DNA of 6,151 bases, taken from assembly GCF_943912555.1 (NCBI RefSeq), contig NZ_CALTUR010000100.1:1-6151 (forward strand), written 5' to 3'. Below, piece after piece: positions 1 to 5,535 of the stretch; positions within the stretch are counted from its first letter, which is position 1, and each line of letters opens with the position of its first letter. The translations under genes and the position numbers were made by a program. Below the pieces are notes generated by a model, which worked only from the letters and a program-made list of their open reading frames with translations, had not been told where the DNA came from and did not search any database. The DNA is from an uncultured Streptococcus sp. (GTDB lineage: Bacteria > Bacillota > Bacilli > Lactobacillales > Streptococcaceae).

Positions 1-51
1 ACATATTACACTAAGATATCATTAGTAATAAAATTTTATAGTTTCTTTAAA

Positions 52-80
52 AATAGATGTCATTAACGAATTTTATTCAA
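52..80 (-). promoter_or_regulatory. Weak candidate promoter for a gene left of the window
   Basis: On the minus strand TTGAAT (75-80) lies 17 bp upstream of TCTATT (52-57), which matches the -10 consensus at only 4 of 6 positions. It sits just downstream of the terminator that closes the typA operon, where the promoter of a next leftward gene could be. No extended -10 is present and the downstream gene is not visible, so this is tentative. Nothing else is recognisable in positions 1-104. Confidence 0.2.
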
Positions 81-107
81 GTTTTCCCATTCATATTATC
101 CAAGCAA

Positions 108-133
108 AAAAAGAGAGCCGAAACTCTCTTTTT
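108..133 (-). terminator. Intrinsic terminator of the typA operon
   Basis: On the minus strand AAAAAGAGAG, a 6-nt loop (TTTCGG) and CTCTCTTTTT form a perfect 10-bp stem that runs into a tract of seven T. The first arm overlaps the stop codon of the 84-residue gene, so transcription of typA plus that gene should end here. The A-rich/T-rich flanks would also let it work weakly on the plus strand. Confidence 0.85.
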
Positions 134-386
134 ATCTTCTTTTACTTTTATGGACCGACATGAGGGTAATATCTCGCAAGCTAAAGTATGCTAAGGTCAG
201 CATGGCGATTGCGATAAAGAATTCTGTCGGTAGCTGAAAGATTTGCAGAACTGACAACATAAGCAAAATCAAAAGTGCTACAAAAGCAAAGACGACAAGG
301 ACGATATTGACTGTCCCTTTGATGCTTTCTGGTGTCGCAAATACATAGAGTAGTAATAAGAGGATTCCTATGATTAAATAAACCAT
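132..386 (-). CDS. Small three-helix membrane protein, DUF3165-like
   Basis: This 84-residue protein is almost entirely hydrophobic. Membrane segments can be seen at about residues 2-17, 25-48 and 54-69, and the protein ends in a basic tail (HKSKRR) that is likely cytosolic by the positive-inside rule. It resembles the short DUF3165 proteins found next to typA in streptococci; that family has no established function and I assign none. It starts 19 nt after the typA stop, behind a modest purine-rich ribosome binding site (AGAAAGAGA), and no promoter is visible between the two genes, so it is probably translated from the typA transcript. Its TAA stop is inside the first arm of the operon terminator. 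The reading frame is well supported by the membrane pattern and the operon position; the family call is from memory of the family. Confidence 0.8.
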   Translation of the reverse strand: MVYLIIGILLLLLYVFATPESIKGTVNIVLVVFAFVALLILLMLSVLQIFQLPTEFFIAIAMLTLAYFSLRDITLMSVHKSKRR

Positions 387-405
387 CTTTATCTCTTTCT
401 AGCTC

Positions 406-2247
406 TTATTCAGCTGATTTTTTCTTCTTGTTAGCTTTCTCACGCTCGGCCTTGTTAAGGATTTGTTTACGCAAACGGATAGACTCAGGCGTTACTTCCA
501 TGTACTCATCGTCGTTCAAGAACTCAAGAGACTCTTCAAGTGTCAAGATACGAGGCGTCTTGATTACAGCTGTTTGGTCCTTAGTAGCTGAACGAACGTT
601 AGTCATTTGTTTAGCCTTAGTGATGTTAACCGTCAAGTCGTTTTCACGAGAGTTTTCACCGATAATCATTCCTTCATAAACCTCAGTACCTGGGTTGACA
701 AAGATCGTACCACGTTCTTCGATAGACATGATTGAGTAAGTTGTAGCCTTACCAGCATCGATAGAAACAAGGGCACCACGGTGACGACCACCAATTTCAC
801 CTGGAATCAATGGCAAGTATTGGTCGAAGGTATGGTTCATGATACCGTAACCACGAGTCATTGACAAGAACTCAGTTGAATATCCAATCAAACCACGCGC
901 AGGAACAAGGAAGACCAAACGAGTTTGACCATTACCAGTTGAAATCATATCCAACATTTCACCCTTACGTTCAGAAAGGCTTTGGATAACAGACCCTTGG
1001 TATTCTTCTGGAGTGTCGATTTGAACACGTTCAAATGGCTCACATTTAACACCATCGATTTCTTTTACGATAACCTCTGGACGAGATACTTGAAGTTCAT
1101 ATCCCTCACGACGCATTGTTTCGATAAGAATTGACAAGTGCAATTCTCCACGACCTGAAACAGTCCATTTATCTGGTGAATCAGTTGGGTCAACACGAAG
1201 GGAAACGTCTGTTTGCAATTCGGCCTGCAAGCGTTCTTCTACCTTACGAGAAGTTACCCATTTACCTTCTTTACCAGCAAATGGTGAGTTGTTAACCAAG
1301 AAAGTCATTTGAAGAGTTGGCTCATCGATGTGTAGGATTGGAAGAGCTTCAATTGCGTCTGTCGGAGTAATGGTTTCACCGACAAAGATATCTTCCATAC
1401 CTGAAACGGCAATCAAGTCACCTGCTTTTGCTTCTTGGATTTCACGACGTTCCAAACCAAAGAAACCGAAGAGTTTTGTAACACGGAAGTTTTTAGTTGT
1501 GCCGTCAAGCTTAGAAAGGGTAACTTGGTCCCCAACCTTCACAGTACCACGGAAGACACGACCGATACCGATACGTCCAACGAAGTCATTGTAGTCCAAA
1601 AGCGATACTTGGAACTGCAAAGGCTCATCTGAGTTATCTACTGGAGCTGGGATATGGTCGATAATTGTGTCAAAGATTGGTGCCATAGTCGCTTCTTGGT
1701 CAGCTGGATCATCTGACAATGAAGAAGTTCCGTTGATCGCTGAAGCATACACCACTGGGAAATCAAGCTGGTCGTCATCTGCACCAAGCTCGATGAAAAG
1801 TTCCAAGACTTCGTCCACTACTTCTGCTGGACGAGCTGATGGTTTATCAATTTTGTTAACAACAACGATTGGGACAAGATCTTGTTCCAAGGCTTTTTTC
1901 AATACGAAACGAGTCTGTGGCATGGTTCCTTCGTAGGCATCTACGACCAAGACAACACCGTCAACCATTTTCATGATACGCTCAACTTCTCCACCGAAGT
2001 CCGCGTGTCCTGGTGTGTCCATAATATTGATACGAGTTCCGTTATAGGCAACGGCTGTATTTTTAGCAAGGATGGTAATTCCACGCTCTTTTTCGATATC
2101 GTTTGAGTCCATAGCACGCTCTGCCAATTCAGTACGTGCATCAAGCGTTTCTGATTGTTTCAATAATTCGTCAACGAGGGTTGTTTTACCGTGGTCAACA
2201 TGGGCGATAATCGCAATGTTACGGATATCTTCTCTAAGTTTTGTCAT
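406..2247 (-). CDS. typA: Translational GTPase TypA/BipA
   Basis: The 613-residue product is a full-length TypA/BipA, an EF-G-like GTPase that binds the ribosome and is known in other bacteria for roles in ribosome assembly, low-temperature growth and stress adaptation. All five G motifs are visible: G1 AHVDHGKTT (residues 15-23), G2 RGITI (55-59), G3 DTPG (77-80), G4 NKID (131-134) and G5 SA (169-170). A beta-barrel domain II, EF-G-like domains III and V, and the BipA-specific C-terminal domain follow; the conserved [10 protein letters not shown] and [11 protein letters not shown] segments are present, and the protein ends in a lysine-rich tail. The frame is open 21 bases further upstream to a TTG at 2268, but the ATG at 2247 has a good ribosome binding site (AGAGGAAA) and gives the usual N-terminus [20 protein letters not shown]. 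The gene has its own extended -10 promoter, is divergent from rsuA and is followed by the small membrane protein gene. Nothing is missing or unusual. Confidence 0.98.
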   Translation of the reverse strand: MTKLREDIRNIAIIAHVDHGKTTLVDELLKQSETLDARTELAERAMDSNDIEKERGITILAKNTAVAYNGTRINIMDTPGHADFGGEVERIMKMVDGVVLVVDAYEGTMPQTRFVLKKALEQDLVPIVVVNKIDKPSARPAEVVDEVLELFIELGADDDQLDFPVVYASAINGTSSLSDDPADQEATMAPIFDTIIDHIPAPVDNSDEPLQFQVSLLDYNDFVGRIGIGRVFRGTVKVGDQVTLSKLDGTTKNFRVTKLFGFFGLERREIQEAKAGDLIAVSGMEDIFVGETITPTDAIEALPILHIDEPTLQMTFLVNNSPFAGKEGKWVTSRKVEERLQAELQTDVSLRVDPTDSPDKWTVSGRGELHLSILIETMRREGYELQVSRPEVIVKEIDGVKCEPFERVQIDTPEEYQGSVIQSLSERKGEMLDMISTGNGQTRLVFLVPARGLIGYSTEFLSMTRGYGIMNHTFDQYLPLIPGEIGGRHRGALVSIDAGKATTYSIMSIEERGTIFVNPGTEVYEGMIIGENSRENDLTVNITKAKQMTNVRSATKDQTAVIKTPRILTLEESLEFLNDDEYMEVTPESIRLRKQILNKAEREKANKKKKSAE

Positions 2248-2249
2248 GA

Positions 2250-2257
2250 TTTCCTCT
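2250..2257 (-). promoter_or_regulatory. Ribosome binding site of typA
   Basis: AGAGGAAA on the minus strand, with the GAGG core (2253-2256) five nt before the ATG at 2247. It decides for that ATG over the in-frame TTG at 2268, which has no Shine-Dalgarno sequence. typA is the only one of the four genes with a recognisable promoter here that also has a normal leader and ribosome binding site. Confidence 0.85.
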
Positions 2258-2289
2258 ATAATATTCAAAATTTATTTTCTAACTGAACG

Positions 2290-2299
2290 ATTATACCAT
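2290..2299 (-). promoter_or_regulatory. typA promoter, extended -10
   Basis: On the minus strand TATGGTATAAT contains a perfect -10 (TATAAT, 2290-2295) with the TnTGn extension immediately upstream. No good -35 hexamer lies 16-18 bp upstream, which is common when the -10 is extended. The expected start is near 2283, giving a leader of about 36 nt that contains the ribosome binding site. Confidence 0.75.
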
Positions 2300-2330
2300 A
2301 TTTTCAAGTAAATAACATAACTCAAGCAAG

Positions 2331-2344
2331 TGTAAATGTTTTCA
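2331..2344. promoter_or_regulatory. Candidate cre-like (CcpA) site between typA and rsuA
   Basis: TGTAAATGTTTTCA fits the catabolite response element consensus TGWNANCGNTNWCA at every defined position except one, where T replaces the central C. It is centred about 45 bp upstream of the typA -10 and about 35 bp upstream of the rsuA -35, so it could influence either gene. One mismatch in an A+T-rich region can occur by chance; low confidence. Confidence 0.25.
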
Positions 2345-2370
2345 CTCCACTTTTCTTTTCACTTCAAGCC

Positions 2371-2399
2371 TTTTCAAAGCAAGCGACTTATGATAAGAT
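2371..2399 (+). promoter_or_regulatory. rsuA promoter, extended -10, almost no leader
   Basis: TATGATAAGAT gives the -10 hexamer TAAGAT (2394-2399) with a TnTGn extension. TTTTCA (2371-2376) is a partial -35 with 17-bp spacing. The expected transcription start is about 2406, only about 3 nt before the rsuA ATG at 2409. An alternative -10 (TATGAT, 2389-2394) would leave a leader of about 8 nt, still too short for a normal ribosome binding site. Confidence 0.6.
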
Positions 2400-2408
2400 A
2401 AGCACAGT

Positions 2409-3134
2409 ATGCGTTTAGATAATTTATTAGCCCAAGAAAAAGTTAGCCGAAAGGCCATGAAGCAAGCCTTACTTAAAGGGGAAATTCTAGTCGATGGTTG
2501 CCCAGCCCGCTCTCTAGCCCAAAATATCGATACAGGACTACAAGAACTCCTTTTTCAGAGCCGAATCATTCAAGGCTATGAGCACACCTATCTTATGCTT
2601 CATAAACCTGCTGGTGTCGTTACAGCCAATAAAGACAGGGAACTTCCAACTGTCATGGACCTGCTGTCACCTGATATCCAGTCTGACAAGCTCTATGCCG
2701 TCGGCCGACTGGATCGAGATACGACAGGACTCCTCCTCTTGACCGATAACGGTCCCTTGGGCTTTCAACTCCTCCATCCCCAATATCATGTCGATAAGAC
2801 CTACCAAGTTGAGGTTAATGGCCTCCTGACACCTGACCATATCCAAGCCTTTCAAAAGGGAATTGTCTTTTTAGATGGCACTATCTGTAAACCTGCAAGA
2901 CTAGAGATTCTATCTGCAAGTCCTTCCCTCAGTCAAGCCTCTATCACCATTTCAGAAGGAAAATTTCATCAAATCAAGAAAATGTTCCTATCGGTTGGTG
3001 TTAAGGTAACCTCCCTCAAACGCACCCATTTTGGATCTTGGAGCTTGGATGAGAATCTTCAAGCAGGAGACTATCGTCCCCTAAACTCAGAAGAATTGGC
3101 AAGCATTCGTGACTTTCTCAGAAAAAGTGGTTAA
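2409..3134 (+). CDS. rsuA: 16S rRNA pseudouridine synthase, RsuA family
   Basis: The 241-residue protein belongs to the RsuA/RluB/E/F family; in Escherichia coli RsuA makes pseudouridine 516 in 16S rRNA. An S4-type RNA-binding domain covers about residues 1-55 (MRLDNLLAQ, and GEILVDG at 24-30), followed by the LHKPAGVVTA motif at 64-73. The catalytic motif GRLDRDTTGLLLLTDNG starts at residue 99, with the catalytic aspartate at 102, and the KTYQVEV and EGKFHQIKKM motifs follow. The length and the short S4-catalytic layout fit RsuA better than RluB; the exact target uridine is inferred from the family. The frame is closed just upstream by a stop at 2394-2396, so ATG 2409 is the first possible start. 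It is needed for a complete S4 domain, although no Shine-Dalgarno sequence precedes it. The gene is divergent from typA and ends at a hairpin shared with the convergent rhodanese gene. Confidence 0.93.
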   Translation: MRLDNLLAQEKVSRKAMKQALLKGEILVDGCPARSLAQNIDTGLQELLFQSRIIQGYEHTYLMLHKPAGVVTANKDRELPTVMDLLSPDIQSDKLYAVGRLDRDTTGLLLLTDNGPLGFQLLHPQYHVDKTYQVEVNGLLTPDHIQAFQKGIVFLDGTICKPARLEILSASPSLSQASITISEGKFHQIKKMFLSVGVKVTSLKRTHFGSWSLDENLQAGDYRPLNSEELASIRDFLRKSG

Positions 3135-3139
3135 AAAAT

Positions 3140-3162
3140 GAGCTCGGAAAATATCCAAGCTC
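3140..3162. terminator. Shared terminator between convergent rsuA and the rhodanese operon
   Basis: GAGCTCGG (3140-3147) and CCAAGCTC (3155-3162) form an 8-bp stem with a 7-nt loop, flanked by AAAAAAT on the left and GTTTTCTT on the right. On the minus strand the stem is fully paired if one G-U pair is counted, and is followed by ATTTTTT. On the plus strand there is one C/A mismatch inside the stem, but a T-G pair extends it into the T tract. It probably serves both convergent units, more strongly leftwards. Confidence 0.75.
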
Positions 3163-3168
3163 GTTTTC

Positions 3169-3552
3169 TTATTTCTCAATTTTGACTTTCCCTTTCCAAG
3201 AATCCAAGCCATAAGAAAGGATATAAATCTCAGAAAAACCTTGTTTTTTCAAGTAAAGTGCTGCATTTGTAACCCGTTGCGCACGTTGGTTTTCGTAGAG
3301 AAGGATCGGTTTATCTTTACGAAGGGCTGCAAGACTAGTCTTCAACTGACTTGAAGGAATATTGCGGGCACCAAGGATATGTTTTCTATGGAATTCAGCT
3401 GGGTCGCGCAAATCAATCAATTGACCTGTACGAATCAAGGCTTCAAACTCCTCATTGTCTACGATTTTAGCCGCACGTCGAATACGCAGATAATTAAAGC
3501 CCATCCATGCCAACATTGCTAGTATAAGTGCCCACAAAATCCAAGTAACCAT
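3169..3552 (-). CDS. Membrane-anchored rhodanese-like protein lacking the catalytic cysteine
   Basis: This is a 127-residue protein with one N-terminal membrane segment (about residues 3-22), a basic stretch (RIRRAAK) that suggests the rest is cytosolic, and a single rhodanese fold. The fold is visible as LIDLRDPAEFHRKHILGARN (45-64), the region before the active-site loop (KPILLY, 81-86) and the C-terminal YGLDSWKGKV. In active rhodaneses the strand ending in LLY leads into a loop that begins with the persulfide-forming cysteine; here the loop reads ENQRAQR, with Glu87 at that position, and the whole protein contains no cysteine. It is therefore unlikely to be a sulfurtransferase and may be a binding or regulatory domain. 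Its ATG overlaps the TAA of the upstream yqgQ-like gene (TAATG), with GGAG about 10 nt before the start, indicating translational coupling. It ends at the hairpin at 3140-3162. Confidence 0.88.
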   Translation of the reverse strand: MVTWILWALILAMLAWMGFNYLRIRRAAKIVDNEEFEALIRTGQLIDLRDPAEFHRKHILGARNIPSSQLKTSLAALRKDKPILLYENQRAQRVTNAALYLKKQGFSEIYILSYGLDSWKGKVKIEK

Positions 3553-3773
3553 TAGTTCTTTTCTCCATTTTTCTCAATATAATCCAATTCTACCTTGTGC
3601 TCTCTGCGAAGAACCGCTTCTGCTTCTAGATAGTCTAATTTATCCATCAACCCTGCATCATAAATACGAGAGAGTTCCAACTTCATCAGTTCAATATCAT
3701 ATAAGCGTTTTCCCATGTAAACAATAATACCAAATCGTTTGAGGAATTGCTGCACATCATAGAATGTTTTCAT
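3552..3773 (-). CDS. YqgQ-family (DUF910) small cytosolic protein
   Basis: The 73-residue product begins MKTFYDVQQFLKRFG and continues with a segment containing MGKRLYDIELMKLEL. This matches the pattern of Bacillus subtilis YqgQ and other DUF910 proteins, which form a small three-helix bundle and have no firmly known function. It has no signal peptide or membrane segment, and a charged C-terminus rich in Glu and Lys. The frame stays open to a TTG at 3809, but that TTG is the first half of the -35 box (TTGAAA) of the gene's own promoter, so the longer 85-residue form cannot be made from this promoter. The ATG at 3773 gives the family N-terminus; AATGAG, a poor ribosome binding site, lies upstream and mostly within the -10/discriminator. 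The stop overlaps the start of the rhodanese gene by one base, so the two make one operon. Confidence 0.85.
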   Translation of the reverse strand: MKTFYDVQQFLKRFGIIVYMGKRLYDIELMKLELSRIYDAGLMDKLDYLEAEAVLRREHKVELDYIEKNGEKN

Positions 3774-3780
3774 AAGACTC

Positions 3781-3809
3781 ATTCTAGCAAATTTTTGTGT
3801 TTTTTTCAA
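3781..3809 (-). promoter_or_regulatory. Promoter of the yqgQ-like/rhodanese operon, predicted leaderless
   Basis: On the minus strand TTGAAA (3804-3809), a 17-bp spacer and TAGAAT (3781-3786) form a near-consensus sigma-A promoter, with TTTGC giving the TnTGn extension. The predicted start, 7 nt after the -10, is position 3774, one base before the ATG at 3773. The hexamers overlap the open frame upstream of that ATG, which argues that this frame is not translated. Confidence 0.8.
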
Positions 3810-3848
3810 GAAGAGACTTACACAATGCTCCTGATTTTCCTATCTTCT

Positions 3849-3878
3849 TTGGCGATTCTAAGGCAAGTGTGGTACAAT
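3849..3878 (+). promoter_or_regulatory. Promoter of the LysR-type regulator, predicted leaderless
   Basis: TTGGCG (3849-3854), an 18-bp spacer and TACAAT (3873-3878) with the TGTGG extension form a credible extended -10 promoter. The predicted transcription start is position 3885, exactly the A of the regulator's ATG. No Shine-Dalgarno sequence is present in the bases before the ATG (ACAATAAAAAC). Confidence 0.75.
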
Positions 3879-3884
3879 AAAAAC

Positions 3885-4793
3885 ATGAGAATTCAACAAT
3901 TACACTATATTATTAAAATCGTCGAAACTGGCTCCATGAATGAGGCAGCCAAGCAACTCTTTATCACCCAACCGAGTCTTTCCAATGCTGTGAGAGATTT
4001 GGAAAATGAAATGGGCATTGAGATCTTTATCCGCAATCCCAAGGGAATCACCTTGACCCGTGATGGGATGGAGTTTCTCTCTTATGCCCGTCAGGTTGTC
4101 GAGCAAACTCAGCTTCTGGAAGAACGCTATAAAAATCCTGTCGCCCACCGCGAACTCTTTAGCGTTTCGTCTCAGCACTATGCCTTTGTGGTCAATGCCT
4201 TTGTCTCTCTGCTCAAGAAAAGCGATATGGAGAAATACGAGCTCTTCCTTCGTGAAACTCGGACTTGGGAGATTATTGACGACGTTAAGAACTTCCGTAG
4301 TGAGGTCGGTGTCCTCTTTTTGAACAGCTACAATCGTGATGTTTTAACCAAGATGCTGGATGACAACCACCTGCTGGCTCACCATCTCTTCACAGCCCAA
4401 CCGCATATCTTTGTCAGCAAGACCAATCCTCTGGCAAAGAAAGACAAGGTCAAACTGTCTGATTTGGAAAATTTCCCTTATTTGAGTTATGACCAAGGAA
4501 CTCACAACTCCTTCTACTTTTCAGAAGAAATTCTTTCCCAAGAACACCACAAAAAATCTATCGTAGTCAGTGACCGTGCCACCCTCTTTAATCTCTTGAT
4601 TGGTTTGGATGGTTATACCATTGCGACAGGGATTTTGAACAGCAACCTCAACGGAGACAATATCGTTTCTATCCCATTGGATATTGACGACTCTATTGAG
4701 CTAGTCTATATCCAGCATGAAAAAACCAGCCTATCCAAGATGGGCGAACGCTTTATCGACTATCTACTAGAAGAAGTCCAGTTTAATAGTTGA
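3885..4793 (+). CDS. LysR-type transcriptional regulator
   Basis: This 302-residue protein has the standard LysR size and order. A winged helix-turn-helix covers about residues 1-60, with MRIQQLHYIIKIVETGSMNEA leading into AAKQLFITQPSLSNAVRDLE. A linker helix follows (to about 88), then a two-lobed effector-binding domain to the C-terminus. The MRIQQL...ETGSMNEAAKQLFITQPSLS start resembles streptococcal CpsY/CysR/HomR-type regulators of sulfur amino acid metabolism, but this is a resemblance of the DNA-binding domain only and the effector cannot be read from sequence. The frame is open a further 46 codons to an ATG at 3747. That start would put the promoter inside the gene, overlap the divergent yqgQ-like gene and add a stretch unlike any LysR N-terminus, so ATG 3885 is chosen. 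Because it is divergent from the yqgQ-like/rhodanese operon across 111 bp, it may control that operon or itself. It ends before the terminator at 4818-4862. Confidence 0.92.
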   Translation: MRIQQLHYIIKIVETGSMNEAAKQLFITQPSLSNAVRDLENEMGIEIFIRNPKGITLTRDGMEFLSYARQVVEQTQLLEERYKNPVAHRELFSVSSQHYAFVVNAFVSLLKKSDMEKYELFLRETRTWEIIDDVKNFRSEVGVLFLNSYNRDVLTKMLDDNHLLAHHLFTAQPHIFVSKTNPLAKKDKVKLSDLENFPYLSYDQGTHNSFYFSEEILSQEHHKKSIVVSDRATLFNLLIGLDGYTIATGILNSNLNGDNIVSIPLDIDDSIELVYIQHEKTSLSKMGERFIDYLLEEVQFNS

Positions 4794-4817
4794 GAGTCAC
4801 TCTAAATCGAATAACCT

Positions 4818-4862
4818 AAAAACCTCAAGAACCAGGAATAAAATCTAGTTCTTGAGGTTTTT
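4818..4862. terminator. Strong bidirectional terminator between two convergent genes
   Basis: AAAAACCTCAAGAAC (4818-4832) and GTTCTTGAGGTTTTT (4848-4862) form a perfect 15-bp stem around a 15-nt loop. The outer five pairs are A/T, so each strand ends its second arm in a T run, as expected for a terminator used from both sides: by the LysR gene from the left and by the 213-residue gene, whose stop is 7 nt away, from the right. Confidence 0.92.
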
Positions 4863-4868
4863 TAGTTT

Positions 4869-5510
4869 TTACAATCCGTGTCTGTAATTAAATGCATGTG
4901 CTTCAATTTCTTCGATAGTATCTGGGAAACGTTGCACTAATCTAGCTTTTAATAATTTTTTCAAACTTGCTTGTGGTGTCAATTCTCCCACTTCTAAAGC
5001 ATGTCTTATATACTCCCTAATTTTCCAGTATTGTTTAGCGTCTTCTATCAATAATCTTTGAAATTTTTTAGGTCGTGCAAATATCAACCTAACTACAAAA
5101 ACAAACGCTGAAAATCCTAATACCGAACCAATATCTGATAAACCGATTGGAACACTTAATAACAAGACGATAAAAGCTGTAAATAATGGATGTCTTTTAA
5201 TAAAGTTCACTAGTTTCTCACCATTAAATTCCTTTGTTAAATATTGAACATCCTTTTGTAATACGGAAATATTTATTCCACTAGCTTTCTCAGGGAAAGG
5301 GTAGTGTTTAGCTCTTAAATGACCATCGACTTCTAAATGACACAAATCTTCACGTACAATTGGGTCAAAAAATCTAGCTTGATAATTTTTAAACTTTGTA
5401 GCTGCTCTCTCCTCAGCTGCTGACAATGTTTTTTGGATACCTATTTTTGTTGCTGCATGTCCTAGTGTTAAACCAGAACTAACTTTTAGTGAGTCTGTAA
5501 ATAATCCCAT
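4869..5510 (-). CDS. Unrecognised 213-residue membrane protein
   Basis: I do not recognise this protein. The N-terminal half (about 1-105) is soluble and mixed in charge, with an alanine-rich helix around 28-40 (SAAEERAATKFKNY) and a segment RFFDPIVREDLCHLEVDGHL containing the only cysteine (57). Two closely spaced hydrophobic segments at about 109-124 and 128-145 form a helical hairpin, and a basic C-terminal helical region (ARPKKFQRLL onwards, to about 213) follows. Both ends are therefore predicted on the same side, probably the cytosol given the flanking KRHP and ARPKK. The ATG is preceded by AAAGGAAAATGAAAA, with AAGG about 10 nt upstream. It starts 25 nt after the stop of the choline-binding protein gene with no terminator between them, so it is probably transcribed with it, and it ends at the bidirectional terminator. 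It is visibly more A+T-rich than typA or rsuA, which suggests accessory DNA. Confidence 0.75.
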   Translation of the reverse strand: MGLFTDSLKVSSGLTLGHAATKIGIQKTLSAAEERAATKFKNYQARFFDPIVREDLCHLEVDGHLRAKHYPFPEKASGINISVLQKDVQYLTKEFNGEKLVNFIKRHPLFTAFIVLLLSVPIGLSDIGSVLGFSAFVFVVRLIFARPKKFQRLLIEDAKQYWKIREYIRHALEVGELTPQASLKKLLKARLVQRFPDTIEEIEAHAFNYRHGL

Positions 5511-5535
5511 TTTTCATTTTCCTTTTCTTTTTTCC

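Noticed and set aside
1..104. Looked for a small RNA, a repeat element (such as BOX or RUP) or a partial gene at the left edge
   Set aside because: No convincing hairpin, repeat or open frame with initiation signals was seen; only a weak leftward promoter-like sequence was noted.
2248..2268. TTG start at 2268 adding seven residues to TypA
   Set aside because: It has no ribosome binding site, and the extension itself encodes the Shine-Dalgarno sequence for the ATG at 2247, which gives the normal TypA N-terminus.
428..2311. Several plus-strand open frames of 65-89 codons opposite typA
   Set aside because: They are antisense to a highly conserved gene, have serine/threonine-rich low-information translations, and lack promoters or ribosome binding sites; they are shadows of typA codon usage.
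2667..2855. Minus-strand open frame of 62 codons inside rsuA
   Set aside because: It is antisense to the catalytic core of a conserved enzyme, with no supporting signal.
3747..3884. 46-codon N-terminal extension of the LysR regulator from an ATG at 3747
   Set aside because: It overlaps the divergent yqgQ-like gene, contains the regulator's own promoter, and lacks any LysR-like sequence; the conserved helix-turn-helix begins right at ATG 3885.
3900..4323. Open frames of 87 and 92 codons inside the LysR gene, on either strand
   Set aside because: They overlap the conserved regulator, have no family resemblance and no initiation signals of their own.
5479..5517. Alternative ATG at 5515-5517 just before the 213-residue gene
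   Set aside because: It is out of frame and reaches a stop after 12 codons; its spacing from the AAGG element is also too short. A tiny overlapping leader peptide is possible but unsupported.
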